A stretch of 64,000 bases of DNA from Paenibacillus catalpae (GCF_900112695.1 NZ_FOMT01000009.1:1-64000), one strand, 5' to 3'; counted from the stretch's first letter, positions 7,624-16,670 are shown. The notes: generated by a model from the letters alone, not told the origin. A program made the numbers and translations.

Positions 7624-8703
7624 ATGATGAAGGAACAAAGTCAGCTAGAAATAATGAATCAGCTTTTGCAGTTAGTTGCACCAGGCACCCCGTTCCGTGA
7701 TGGGCTTGATAATGTACTTCGGGCCAAAACGGGGGCGCTAATTGTAGTAGGGTATAGTCCCGAAGTGATGGAAGTCGTTGATGGAGGATTCTCCATCAAT
7801 TGTGATTTCTCGCCTAACTATTTGTATGAACTGGCCAAGATGGACGGGGCGATTATCCTTAGCGAGGATATGAAACGGATCCTGTATGCCAATACACAGC
7901 TTATCCCGAACAACTCGATCCCTTCGATCGAGACCGGTATACGCCACCGTACAGCGGAGCGTGTGGCGAAGCAAACCGGTAAGCTTGTTGTATCGATCTC
8001 CCAGCGCCGTAATATCATTACGTTGTATCAAGGCAATTTGCGTTATTCGCTCAAAGAGATGGGGGTAATATTGACCAAGGCCAATCAGGCGATTCAGACG
8101 CTTGAGAAATACAAGGTTGTACTTAGCCAGTCACTGACCAATCTGTCCGCTCTTGAGTTCGAGGAGCTGGTGACGCTGCAGGAAGTAGCGCATGTTGTTC
8201 AGCGTGTAGAGATGGTGCTGCGGGTCAAAATGGAAATCAAGCGGTATGTCACGGAGCTTGGTACCGAAGGACGCCTAATCGCCATGCAGATGGAGGAACT
8301 TGTTAACGGCGTTGATGAAGATGCCTGGTACTTGCTTAAGGATTATGCCAAAGATAATTCGGATGAAAAGATTCGCGAAGTACGGGCAGCACTCAAGAAG
8401 CTTAGCTCTGAGGATCTGCTTGATGCGCCGCCAATCATCCGCCTTCTCGGGTATACCCATACGGCAGCGATGGCGGAGGAAGCCGTATCGCCGCGCGGCT
8501 ACAGACTGCTGAATAAAATACCTCGTCTGCCATTAATTATAATGAATAACCTCATTGAACGGTTCGGCCGGCTGCCTCACATTCTGATGGCAACCATTGA
8601 TGAGCTTGATGAAGTAGACGGAATTGGAGAGGTTCGGGCACGTGCCATTAAGGACGGCTTGAAACGGATCCAGGAGCAGATGTTCATTGACAGACAAATT
8701 TAA
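7624..8703 (+). CDS. disA: Diadenylate cyclase DisA (DNA integrity scanning protein)
   Basis: 359-residue octameric enzyme that makes c-di-AMP from two ATP and scans DNA for recombination structures. The N-terminal DAC domain carries DGA at residues 74-76 and RHRTAER at 107-113, the two catalytic motifs. A helical spine follows, and a C-terminal HhH DNA-binding domain contains LDEVDGIGEVRA. ATG at 7624 follows a GGGGG Shine-Dalgarno at the end of radA; the frame open from 7585 is only overlap. Its product signals DNA integrity and cell-wall/osmotic state in spore formers. Confidence 0.97.
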   Translation: MMKEQSQLEIMNQLLQLVAPGTPFRDGLDNVLRAKTGALIVVGYSPEVMEVVDGGFSINCDFSPNYLYELAKMDGAIILSEDMKRILYANTQLIPNNSIPSIETGIRHRTAERVAKQTGKLVVSISQRRNIITLYQGNLRYSLKEMGVILTKANQAIQTLEKYKVVLSQSLTNLSALEFEELVTLQEVAHVVQRVEMVLRVKMEIKRYVTELGTEGRLIAMQMEELVNGVDEDAWYLLKDYAKDNSDEKIREVRAALKKLSSEDLLDAPPIIRLLGYTHTAAMAEEAVSPRGYRLLNKIPRLPLIIMNNLIERFGRLPHILMATIDELDEVDGIGEVRARAIKDGLKRIQEQMFIDRQI

Positions 8704-8790
8704 ATCTCATACAATGGATGGAATGTGTACCGAATTCCGATCATACATTAGTAAACGGTTTTAGGGCATAGTAGAGAAGAGGTGGAATAG

Positions 8791-9534
8791 ATGATCACAA
8801 AGTCGATACCGAGCCTTCTCACGGTCGGGAACTTATTCCTAGGAATAGCCGCCATTATTCTCGTGTTTAATGAAAAGCCGGAAACAGCCGCGATGATGGT
8901 TATTATTGCGATGCTGCTTGACGGCGTGGACGGCCGTGTAGCACGTGCGCTGAACGCGCAAAGCGAGTTCGGCAAAGAGCTCGATTCGTTATCCGATGTG
9001 ATCTCGTTCGGCGTAGCGCCGGCTTTTATTATGTATGTCGTAGCCTTTCAAGAACTTAACCCAACCATAGCCTGGATTATTACTGCGCTGTTTCCGATCT
9101 GCGGTGCATTGAGGCTGGCACGATTTAATGTGGTAGCCGGGAAACCGGGATACTTTATCGGCCTTCCTATTCCTGCTGCCGGAGGCGTGTTGTCCACGCT
9201 TGCGCTGTTCCAGGATGATATTGCAGTTTCGGTATTGTTAGCGAGCACGTTTGTGTTGTCCCTGCTTATGGTTAGTACGATTAAATATCCGAACTTTAAA
9301 AAAATCGGCATTTCCAAGGGTGCCATGTGGGCGATTCCATTTGTAATCGCATTGGCTATTTTCCTTGGGATCCAATTCCCTGATCAGTTATCTAAAATTA
9401 TCTTTGTACCGATGCTGTTATATGCGCTTTATGGCTTAAAAAAAAACGTTGACGGACGTCTGAAGAAACGCGTCCGCAAACGCCGCGGCAAAGATGTACA
9501 GGATGAAAATGTACAATCGGAGACGACTGCATAA
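8791..9534 (+). CDS. pssA: CDP-diacylglycerol--serine O-phosphatidyltransferase
   Basis: 247-residue multi-pass membrane enzyme making phosphatidylserine, the precursor of phosphatidylethanolamine. The CDP-alcohol phosphatidyltransferase motif is plain at about residues 48-76: DGVDGRVAR, then G and SLSD with the catalytic aspartates. Six to eight hydrophobic segments follow, and the C-terminal tail (about 215-247) is strongly basic then acidic. ATG with AGAGGTGG upstream. It sits between disA and a terminator, which is not the Bacillus subtilis order, where disA is followed by yacL. Confidence 0.93.
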   Translation: MITKSIPSLLTVGNLFLGIAAIILVFNEKPETAAMMVIIAMLLDGVDGRVARALNAQSEFGKELDSLSDVISFGVAPAFIMYVVAFQELNPTIAWIITALFPICGALRLARFNVVAGKPGYFIGLPIPAAGGVLSTLALFQDDIAVSVLLASTFVLSLLMVSTIKYPNFKKIGISKGAMWAIPFVIALAIFLGIQFPDQLSKIIFVPMLLYALYGLKKNVDGRLKKRVRKRRGKDVQDENVQSETTA

Positions 9535-9623
9535 ATAACCCCACAAAGTGAAGCAAAATGCTCTGAAGCTTATTCCGAGTACTTTGCAGGGACCCCGGGT
9601 AAAACCGAAAATATAAAAAGAAG

Positions 9624-9676
9624 GGAGCTGTTCCTTGGACTCGTCATAGACGAGAACGAGGGACAGCTCCTTTTTT
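9624..9676. terminator. Bidirectional terminator between pssA and the minus-strand gene
   Basis: A long imperfect stem pairs GGAGCTGTTCC with GGGACAGCTCC, with CTCGT/ACGAG pairing inside. It is flanked by T's on the plus side and an A-rich run on the other, so it can end transcription of both convergent genes. Confidence 0.85.
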
Positions 9677-9681
9677 GATGA

Positions 9682-10077
9682 TTACGTTAAGTTAAACAAT
9701 CCAAGTGTTGAGCATTTGTCATATTCATTGGCGACAACTTCGTCTAATTGAATATCCAGCAGATTGCACATCGCGGTCATGTAGAACAGATTCCGTCCGA
9801 GTTCGGATTTGAGCACGTCGCGGCAGGATTCACACACATCTCCGGAGATATGGCTTTGAAGCGTAGATTTAGCACTCTCGAGATTGGGTTCATCTGCATA
9901 CTCTTGCTTGCGCGCGTTGAGCTCAATACAACCGCAATCCGTCACGGCCTTCGTAACTGCACGGTTAACGGACGCACCGGATTGACCAAATTTGGACATG
10001 ACATCTAACAAGCTGCGATGTCTAAGCAATAGTTCCGATACTTGCTGCTGGAATTGCTCCAGCGTTGGAGCGCTCAT
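9682..10077 (-). CDS. Small Cys-containing all-alpha protein, possibly MazG-like
   Basis: 131-residue soluble protein of uncertain function, predicted helical throughout. The C-terminal ELGRNLFYMTAMCNLLDIQL stretch resembles the second half of all-alpha NTP pyrophosphohydrolases (MazG/dUTPase-like), but the usual metal-binding Glu/Asp residues there are replaced by Arg-Asn, so catalysis is doubtful. A CGC pair and a CESC motif (about residues 48-83) could bind metal. The start at 10077 is set by GAGGTGG 7 nt upstream; an in-frame ATG 27 nt further out has no such site. Monocistronic, convergent with pssA and divergent from yacL, with its own promoter. The MazG link is inference. Confidence 0.75.
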   Translation of the reverse strand: MSAPTLEQFQQQVSELLLRHRSLLDVMSKFGQSGASVNRAVTKAVTDCGCIELNARKQEYADEPNLESAKSTLQSHISGDVCESCRDVLKSELGRNLFYMTAMCNLLDIQLDEVVANEYDKCSTLGLFNLT

Positions 10078-10124
10078 CGATTCCACCTCTTTCATCAGCT
10101 TCATCTGCTATAACTGCTAATTCC

Positions 10125-10153
10125 ATTATAAGCATACCTTGCCATCATTTCAA
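10125..10153 (-). promoter_or_regulatory. Sigma-A promoter of the minus-strand MazG-like gene
   Basis: Read on the minus strand, TTGAAA (10153-10148) and a perfect TATAAT (10130-10125) are 17 bp apart, about 50 bp upstream of the start codon. Confidence 0.75.
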
Positions 10154-10227
10154 AATGAAAAATCATTCACGATCCTACGGTTTAGCCCGTCCATTATTGG
10201 AACATAATTGTAATGGAGGTGGTATTT

Positions 10228-11319
10228 ATGATGAAACGAATGATTCAATTGGCCGGTTTACTATTTGGAGGACTGGCAGGATTAGAAGTGCAGGGCAGAA
10301 CAAATGGCATAGAGAGCTGGACGCAATCGTCCCTTGGTATTTGGCAGGGAACAAGTTTGTATTATTTCGCGATTGGAGCACTTTTTGGACTTCTTGTTGC
10401 GAGTATGGCCGCAGGGCGTATTATCCGGTTTATGCAGCGCGGAATTGAGCAAACAGCTGAAATGCCGATGAAAGATTTGCTGGCCGGGGGCGGAGGACTC
10501 CTCGCGGGACTGCTCTTGTCCGTACTCTTATATCCGGCGGTATCAAAGCTTGGCGGTCCGGGTCTGTTGATTCCGGCAGTGATGTCCCTCTTCTTCGGTT
10601 ATTTAGGTCTTCGGATCGGTCTTCACAAGAAGGACGAGCTGGCGGCTGCGGCTACGGTTATTCTGGAGCAGCGTGCAATTCAGCCGGCAGTGGATGAGAC
10701 AAGCGGGTTTGAAGAACATAAAATTTTGGACACCAGCGTGATCATTGACGGCAGAATTGCGGATATTTGCAAAACCGGCTTTATCGAGGGCACTCTTGTT
10801 ATCCCTGAGTTCGTGCTGGAAGAGCTGCAGCATATTGCGGATTCTTCGGACCTGCTCAAACGCAACCGCGGACGGCGCGGGCTCGATATTTTGAACAAAA
10901 TTCAAAAAGAGCTTGATGTCCGGGTGCTGATCTACGAGGGAGACTTTGAAGAAATAAGCGAGGTGGACAGTAAATTGGTCAAACTGGCGAAAGTACTCAA
11001 AGGCAAGGTTGTTACGAATGACTTCAACTTGAACAAGGTATGCGAGCTGCAAGGGGTATCGGTACTCAATATTAATGATCTGGCCAATGCAGTGAAGCCG
11101 GTCGTCCTTCCCGGAGAAGAAATTATCGTACAAGTTATTAAGGACGGCAAAGAACATGGGCAAGGCGTTGCCTATCTCGATGACGGCACGATGATTGTGG
11201 TCGAAGGCGGACGCGACTATATCGGCACAACGATGGAAGTGCTGGTCACAAGTGTTCTTCAAACATCGGCAGGCCGAATGATATTCGCAAAACCGAAGCT
11301 GTTGGAAAAAGCGCTGTAA
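10228..11319 (+). CDS. yacL: PIN/TRAM domain membrane protein YacL
   Basis: 363-residue protein conserved next to ispD in Firmicutes. About four N-terminal membrane segments come first, then a PIN nuclease-like domain starting near residue 168 (DTSVIIDGRIADI, with later acidic residues in VTNDFNLNKV), then a C-terminal TRAM RNA-binding domain. A membrane-tethered RNA-related role is likely but unproven. GGAGGTGG lies before the ATG at 10228; the ATG at 10213 is part of that ribosome binding site and is rejected. Confidence 0.92.
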   Translation: MMKRMIQLAGLLFGGLAGLEVQGRTNGIESWTQSSLGIWQGTSLYYFAIGALFGLLVASMAAGRIIRFMQRGIEQTAEMPMKDLLAGGGGLLAGLLLSVLLYPAVSKLGGPGLLIPAVMSLFFGYLGLRIGLHKKDELAAAATVILEQRAIQPAVDETSGFEEHKILDTSVIIDGRIADICKTGFIEGTLVIPEFVLEELQHIADSSDLLKRNRGRRGLDILNKIQKELDVRVLIYEGDFEEISEVDSKLVKLAKVLKGKVVTNDFNLNKVCELQGVSVLNINDLANAVKPVVLPGEEIIVQVIKDGKEHGQGVAYLDDGTMIVVEGGRDYIGTTMEVLVTSVLQTSAGRMIFAKPKLLEKAL

Positions 11320-11368
11320 CCTTGTATAGTAGGGAGTAGTTGTTTATACGTACGAGGGAGATTAGGCT

Positions 11369-12079
11369 ATGAATGCACATTGGGGAGCGGTTGTCGTTGC
11401 GGCCGGACGCGGTTCGCGGATGGGAACCAAAGAAAGCAAACAGTATTTGCCGCTGCACGGAAAACCTATTCTCGTTCATACACTGGAGCTGTTCCAGTCG
11501 ATGGACGAGATTGCGGATATAGCGCTTGTGGTTGGTGCTGACGATGTCGAGCGCTGTACCCGGCTGGTACAAGAGTACACGCTGGGCAAGGTCACTGCAG
11601 TGGTGGCTGGCGGCAGCGAGCGGCAGCACTCGGTCCATGCCGGGATCAAGGCGTTGTCACAGGCTGCTGAGTGGGTCATGGTGCATGACGGCGTCAGGCC
11701 GCTGGTTACGCGGAAGGCGATACGTGCCTGCTGCGAGAAGGCTGAGCAGAGCGGCGCAGCTGTCCTTGCCGTACCGGTCAAGGATACAATTAAACAGGTA
11801 GATGACACAGGTCTGATCGTTTCAACACCGGACCGCCGAAGCTTGTGGGCGATACAAACGCCGCAAGCTTTTCGTCGTGATTTGCTGACGGAAGCGCATG
11901 AACGTGCGGCCGAGGAGCTTTTTCTCGGTACGGATGATGCCATGGTGGTGGAAAGGACAGGCGCGCCAGTCGTTATTGCGGAAGGCGACTATACGAATAT
12001 TAAAATTACGACGCCGGACGATCTGCCTTGGGCGGAGTTTTTGTTAGAGAAACGAAAGAGAGAGGAGAACGAACAATGA
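11369..12079 (+). CDS. ispD: 2-C-methyl-D-erythritol 4-phosphate cytidylyltransferase
   Basis: 236-residue enzyme of the MEP isoprenoid pathway, joining CTP and MEP into CDP-ME. The nucleotidyltransferase motif AAGRGSRMG is followed by ESKQYLPLHGKPI, and VHDGVRPL and the TDDAMVVE metal-binding region follow. The stop codon overlaps the ispF start, so the two pathway enzymes are translationally coupled. Confidence 0.96.
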   Translation: MNAHWGAVVVAAGRGSRMGTKESKQYLPLHGKPILVHTLELFQSMDEIADIALVVGADDVERCTRLVQEYTLGKVTAVVAGGSERQHSVHAGIKALSQAAEWVMVHDGVRPLVTRKAIRACCEKAEQSGAAVLAVPVKDTIKQVDDTGLIVSTPDRRSLWAIQTPQAFRRDLLTEAHERAAEELFLGTDDAMVVERTGAPVVIAEGDYTNIKITTPDDLPWAEFLLEKRKREENEQ

Positions 12080-12564
12080 TTCGAGTAGGACAAGGCTTTG
12101 ACGTGCATCAACTGGTGGAGGGACGCCCTTGTATTATCGGTGGCGTTACGATTCCTTATGAGAAGGGATTGCTTGGCCATTCCGACGCGGACGTGCTGCT
12201 GCATGCCATTTCAGATGCGATTTTGGGGGCGCTTGGACTTGGCGATATCGGCAAGCATTTCCCGGATACTTCTGAGGAATTTAAAGATGCCGACAGCCTG
12301 AAGCTGCTGGAGCACGTATGGTCGCTTGCGAAGGAGCGGGGGTATAAGCTGGGCAACTGTGATTCCACGATTATCGCGCAGCGTCCAAAGATGGCACCGT
12401 ATATTCCGCAAATGGCGGAAATTATTGCACGCGCGCTGGAAGCAGACATCGAGCAGGTGAATGTGAAGGCGACGACGACCGAACAGCTTGGTTTTACCGG
12501 CAGAGGCGAAGGAATTGCGTCCCAATCGGTTGTCTGCTTGATCAAGGATGGTATAATCAAGTAA
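12076..12564 (+). CDS. ispF: 2-C-methyl-D-erythritol 2,4-cyclodiphosphate synthase
   Basis: 162-residue trimeric zinc enzyme of the MEP pathway, cyclising CDP-ME 2-phosphate with release of CMP. MIRVGQGFDVHQL carries the DxH zinc ligands (Asp9, His11), and HSDADVLLHA, DIGKHFPD and the C-terminal TTTEQLGFTGRGEGIA are all present. The ATG at 12076 overlaps the ispD stop in an ATGA arrangement and has GAGAGGAG 7-8 nt upstream; an earlier ATG at 12028 has no such site. Confidence 0.97.
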   Translation: MIRVGQGFDVHQLVEGRPCIIGGVTIPYEKGLLGHSDADVLLHAISDAILGALGLGDIGKHFPDTSEEFKDADSLKLLEHVWSLAKERGYKLGNCDSTIIAQRPKMAPYIPQMAEIIARALEADIEQVNVKATTTEQLGFTGRGEGIASQSVVCLIKDGIIK

Positions 12565-12597
12565 CGGTTTAAGTTATACGAGAGGGGTATTCTAGCC

Positions 12598-14061
12598 ATG
12601 ACACAAGAAGTGAGAGTCCGCTATGCACCGTCCCCGACGGGTCATTTACATATCGGTAATGCCAGAACGGCCTTATTTAATTATTTGTATGCACGCAGCC
12701 TTGGCGGCAAATTCATTATCCGGATTGAAGATACAGACGTGAAACGCAATGTGGCGGGCGGGGAAGAAAGCCAGCTGAAATATTTGAAATGGCTCGGCAT
12801 CGATTGGGATGAGAGCATTGATATTGGCGGAGGCTATGGTCCTTACCGCCAAACGGAGCGCCTTGATATTTACAAGGAGTATTGGCAGGATCTGATTGAC
12901 CGCGGACTTGCATACCGCTGCTATTGCACGGAGGAAGAGCTTGAACAGGAGCGGGAAGAGCAGATGAACCGCGGCGAGACGCCTCGTTATTCCGGACGCC
13001 ACCGCAATCTGACGGAGGATCAGCGTCAGGCCTTTGAAGCGGAAGGCCGCGTAGCAAGCGTGCGTTTCCGTGTGCCGGAAGGCAAGACCTATGCGTGGGA
13101 CGATATGGTGAAAGGCTCGATCAGCTTCGATACAACGGAGATGGGCGACTTCGTTATCGTGAAGAAGGATGGTATTCCGACGTACAACTTCGCCGTTGTT
13201 ATCGACGATTACCTGATGAAGATCAGCCATGTGCTGCGCGGTGAGGACCACATCTCCAATACGCCTCGCCAACTGATGATTTATGAAGCGCTTGGCTGGG
13301 AAGTTCCAAAGTTTGCCCATATGACATTGATCGTGAATGAAAGCCGCAAGAAGCTCAGCAAACGCGATGAGTCGATCATCCAGTTCATCGAGCAGTACGA
13401 CGATCTCGGCTACCTGCCGGAAGCGTTGTTTAACTTTATTGCCCTGCTTGGCTGGTCGCCTGAAGGTGAGCAGGAAATTTTCTCGCATGAGCAGCTCGTT
13501 GAAGTGTTTACCGCTGAGCGACTGAGCAAAAGCCCTGCCGTGTTCGATACGCAGAAGCTGAGCTGGATGAACGGAGAATATATGAAAAAGATCGACCTCC
13601 AGCGTCTCGTTGACCTGTGTCTGCCGCATCTGCAAAAAGCCGGCCGCATTGGGGAGCAGCTTGACGGAGCAGACCGTGAGTGGGTAACGGCTCTTGCTGC
13701 CCTGTACCAGGACAAACTCCGTGCGGCATCGGATATCGTCGCGCAGACAGAGTTGTTCTTCCGCGATACGGTTGTGGATGAAGAGGAAGCTTCGGCAGTT
13801 CTTGCAGAAGAGCAGGTGCCGGCTGTACTGGCCGCTTTCCTTGCAAAGATCGAAGAGAATGAAGCCTCCGCCTTTACCGTTGACGGCATTAAAGACTGGA
13901 TCAAGGCGGTTCAGAAGGAAACAGGCTTCAAGGGCAAGCAGCTATTTATGCCGATCCGTGCCGCGCTTACCGGCCAGACGCATGGCCCTGACCTTAACCA
14001 GTCGATTGCCCTGCTTGGACGCGACAAGGTCATTAACCGTCTTAACGGCCGTCTGGGCTAA
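12598..14061 (+). CDS. gltX: Glutamate--tRNA ligase
   Basis: 487-residue class I synthetase charging tRNA-Glu and, in organisms lacking GlnRS, also tRNA-Gln for later amidation. HIGN lies at residues 18-21, the KLSKR loop at 252-256, and a C-terminal helical anticodon-binding domain from about residue 320. Cys/His residues near RCYCTEEE sit in the zinc-region insert. ATG with GAGAGGGG upstream. It precedes the cysES T-box, the order seen in Bacillus. Confidence 0.97.
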   Translation: MTQEVRVRYAPSPTGHLHIGNARTALFNYLYARSLGGKFIIRIEDTDVKRNVAGGEESQLKYLKWLGIDWDESIDIGGGYGPYRQTERLDIYKEYWQDLIDRGLAYRCYCTEEELEQEREEQMNRGETPRYSGRHRNLTEDQRQAFEAEGRVASVRFRVPEGKTYAWDDMVKGSISFDTTEMGDFVIVKKDGIPTYNFAVVIDDYLMKISHVLRGEDHISNTPRQLMIYEALGWEVPKFAHMTLIVNESRKKLSKRDESIIQFIEQYDDLGYLPEALFNFIALLGWSPEGEQEIFSHEQLVEVFTAERLSKSPAVFDTQKLSWMNGEYMKKIDLQRLVDLCLPHLQKAGRIGEQLDGADREWVTALAALYQDKLRAASDIVAQTELFFRDTVVDEEEASAVLAEEQVPAVLAAFLAKIEENEASAFTVDGIKDWIKAVQKETGFKGKQLFMPIRAALTGQTHGPDLNQSIALLGRDKVINRLNGRLG

Positions 14062-14106
14062 GGAATACCCGGGGCGACAAGGTTGACAAGCCATGGGATA
14101 AATTCC

Positions 14107-14135
14107 TTGTCACCCTCATAGGGATTCTGTATACT
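14107..14135 (+). promoter_or_regulatory. Sigma-A promoter of the cysE T-box operon
   Basis: TTGTCA (14107-14112) and TATACT (14130-14135) have a 17-bp spacer. The -35 hexamer lies in the right arm of a GACAAGG (14076-14082) / CCTTGTC (14105-14111) inverted repeat. Confidence 0.8.
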
Positions 14136-14159
14136 GTTACTAATTACAACTCGATGACT

Positions 14160-14531
14160 TATAAAAGCCATGAACAGGAAAAGTACGTTTTGCCGGATTT
14201 TCAGAGAGGACAATCAGCATTAGCCTAAAGCCGATATGTTATTGGCATGTAGGGATGCAGGCTGCAAGTTGTCTAATTCGGGGGGCGGAAAATTGCACCT
14301 GGGAGCTTTGTTCCGATCCGTGTCCTTCCACTTCGTATACCGAAGCTGGCGGAGCGGGGTAGGCAGCAACGTATCAGCCAACGTTACAGGCTTTAAGACG
14401 AACAGCCGGATAAGGCTGGCCTAAGCTCATATGCGGCTCTAGGTCCGCAACCCTGGTTTGTTCAAGCAGAGTGGAACCGCGACGTTACACGCCCGCCTCT
14501 GCAGCATTTCGATGCTGCGGGGGCTTTTTTT
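14160..14531 (+). promoter_or_regulatory. T-box riboswitch, cysteine-specific
   Basis: Stem I begins near GAACAGGAAAAGTACG (14172-14187). GGACAA (14208-14213) pairs with TTGTCT (14269-14274), bounding a specifier loop that shows TGC (14263-14265), the Cys codon, followed by A. The conserved T-box AGTGGAACCGCGA spans 14470-14482, and the factor-independent terminator (stem to GGGGGC, then seven T) ends at 14531. Uncharged tRNA-Cys should pair with TGC and TGGA and let transcription pass into cysE. The exact specifier position is inferred. Confidence 0.93.
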
Positions 14532-14595
14532 ATTTTCACCTTAATTGCCTTGTTTTCTTGCGGGGGGCCGCTGCACATGGGAGAGGAGAACACGC

Positions 14596-15258
14596 ATGTT
14601 TCGCCATTTGCATTCAGACATTAATGCAGTATTTGAGAATGACCCGGCGGCGCGAAGCCGGTTCGAAGTCGTATTTACGTATTCGGGCCTGCACGCGATA
14701 TGGGCGCACCGGATTGCGCATAAGCTTTTCCGCAAAGGATGGTTTACGTTCGCGCGTATCGTCTCGCAGTTCAGCCGCTTCATGACGGGCATCGAGATTC
14801 ATCCGGGGGCAACCATCGGGGAGCGTTTGTTCATTGACCACGGAATGGGAATTGTTATTGGGGAAACATGCGAGATCGGCGACGATGTCGTTATTTATCA
14901 AGGCGTAACGCTTGGGGGAACCGGCAAGGAGAGAGGCAAACGCCATCCCACCATCGGTAATAATGTCGTTATTGGTTCAGGAGCGAAAGTATTAGGCTCG
15001 TTCCGTGTTGGCGATAATTCCAATATCGGATCTAATGCCGTCGTGCTGCGTGAAGTGCCGGATAATTGCACGGTTGTGGGCAACCCGGGGCGCGTCGTCA
15101 GACGTAATGGGGAACGGGTAGGCGACCGGCTAGACCATAAGCAGCTGCCGGACCCTGTTATTGAGATGTTCCGAGAAATGCAAAAAGAAATAGATGGCTT
15201 AAAGTCCGAGCTGGAGAAGCTTCGGGAGCCTGTAGCTGGAGGAGAAACGAGATCATGA
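14596..15258 (+). CDS. cysE: Serine O-acetyltransferase
   Basis: 220-residue acyltransferase that makes O-acetylserine from serine and acetyl-CoA, the first step of cysteine synthesis. A helical N-terminal part leads into a left-handed beta-helix with hexapeptide repeats (about residues 65-165, including IGETCEIGDDVVIYQGVTLG). The ATG at 14596 has GAGAGGAG upstream; an open frame from 14545 lies in the T-box terminator region. Controlled by the Cys T-box. Its end overlaps cysS by 4 nt. Confidence 0.96.
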   Translation: MFRHLHSDINAVFENDPAARSRFEVVFTYSGLHAIWAHRIAHKLFRKGWFTFARIVSQFSRFMTGIEIHPGATIGERLFIDHGMGIVIGETCEIGDDVVIYQGVTLGGTGKERGKRHPTIGNNVVIGSGAKVLGSFRVGDNSNIGSNAVVLREVPDNCTVVGNPGRVVRRNGERVGDRLDHKQLPDPVIEMFREMQKEIDGLKSELEKLREPVAGGETRS

Positions 15259-16670
15259 ATGTGCAAATTTACAATACACTGACACGTGCAAAAGAAACAT
15301 TCGTCCCGCAGGAGCCGGGAAAAGTAAAAATGTATGTATGCGGACCTACGGTCTATGACTATATTCATATCGGTAATGCGCGTCCGGTTATTTTCTTCGA
15401 TGTCGTGCGCCGTTATCTTGAATATGCGGGTTATGACGTGAATTACATTGTGAACTTTACGGATGTAGACGACAAGCTGATCAAGAAGGCTGAGCAATTG
15501 GGTGTTACCGTTCCGGAAGTTGCAAATAAGTTCATCAAGGCGTTTAACGAAGATATTGCTTCGCTCGGCGTGCATAAGGCATCGCTTAATCCGCGCGTTA
15601 CCGAGCATATCCCATCGATCGTCGCGTTTATTCAAGGCCTTGTCGACACAGGCTATGCATATGCAAGCGAAGGCGATGTGTATTACCGGACATCGAAGTT
15701 CGAGGATTACGGCAAGCTGTCCCATCAGAATCTGGAGGAGCTTCAATTCGGAATCCGGATCGAGATAGGCGACCGCAAGGAAAATCCGCAGGACTTCGTC
15801 TTGTGGAAGGGGGCAAAGCCGGGTGAAATTAACTGGGAGAGCCCATGGGGACCGGGACGTCCGGGCTGGCACATTGAGTGCTCCGCGATGGCGCGTGAAT
15901 ATTTGGGTGATACGCTTGATATTCATGGCGGCGGCCATGACCTGCAGTTCCCGCATCATGAGTGCGAGGTTGCCCAATCCGAGGCGCTGACCGGCAAGCC
16001 GCTTGCGAACTACTGGATGCATAACGGCTACATTCATATCAATAACGAGAAAATGTCCAAGTCGCTCGGCAACGGGATTACCGTTAACGAACTTGTGAAG
16101 CGGGTAAAACCGGCTGCTATCCGTTACTTTATTTTGTCGACGCACTACCGCAGCCCGCTTAACTTCACCGATGAAACGATTGCGCAGGCAGAGAACAGTG
16201 TGGAGCGGATTGCGAACTGCGCGTCAAACCTGAGACACCGTCTATCCGCATTTGGAGGTCAGGCGGAAGCGGCGAACGTTGGTACGGAGCTTGGCGAAAG
16301 ATTGTCGCGGATTAAGGCGCAATTCGAAGCGAAAATGGGCGATGACTTCAATACTCCGGATGCGATTACGGCTGTGTTCGAACTGGTATCAGAAGCGAAT
16401 CAGTATTTGAACCGCTCGGATGCGACAGCGGAAGGCACTGCTGCTTTGCTTGCGGCGCTTGAGCAGATGAACGCTGTTCTTGGTCTGCTGCCGGAAGCGG
16501 GTGCGGATGCAGAACTGCTGGATGAAGAGATCGAAGCTCTAATCGTGGAGCGGACAGAAGTCCGTAAAGCGAAGAACTGGGCGCGGGCCGATGAAATTCG
16601 TAACCTGCTCACAGAAAAAGGCATTGCGCTAGAGGACACTCCGCAAGGGATTCGTTGGCGGCGCCTGTAG
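15255..16670 (+). CDS. cysS: Cysteine--tRNA ligase
   Basis: 471-residue class I synthetase. Zinc ligand Cys29 precedes HIGN (38-41), the remaining zinc ligands lie in GWHIECSAMA and HHECEVAQSE, and KMSKS is at 266-270. The start overlaps the cysE stop (ATGA), so supply and use of cysteine are translated together under one T-box. Confidence 0.97.
   Translation: MNVQIYNTLTRAKETFVPQEPGKVKMYVCGPTVYDYIHIGNARPVIFFDVVRRYLEYAGYDVNYIVNFTDVDDKLIKKAEQLGVTVPEVANKFIKAFNEDIASLGVHKASLNPRVTEHIPSIVAFIQGLVDTGYAYASEGDVYYRTSKFEDYGKLSHQNLEELQFGIRIEIGDRKENPQDFVLWKGAKPGEINWESPWGPGRPGWHIECSAMAREYLGDTLDIHGGGHDLQFPHHECEVAQSEALTGKPLANYWMHNGYIHINNEKMSKSLGNGITVNELVKRVKPAAIRYFILSTHYRSPLNFTDETIAQAENSVERIANCASNLRHRLSAFGGQAEAANVGTELGERLSRIKAQFEAKMGDDFNTPDAITAVFELVSEANQYLNRSDATAEGTAALLAALEQMNAVLGLLPEAGADAELLDEEIEALIVERTEVRKAKNWARADEIRNLLTEKGIALEDTPQGIRWRRL

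Noticed and set aside
14061..14106. gltX terminator formed by GACAAGG/CCTTGTC
   Set aside because: No T run after the stem, and the right arm is part of the T-box promoter; kept instead as a possible operator.
14898..16145. 415-codon antisense frame over cysE-cysS
   Set aside because: Overlaps two well-identified overlapping genes; no supporting signals.
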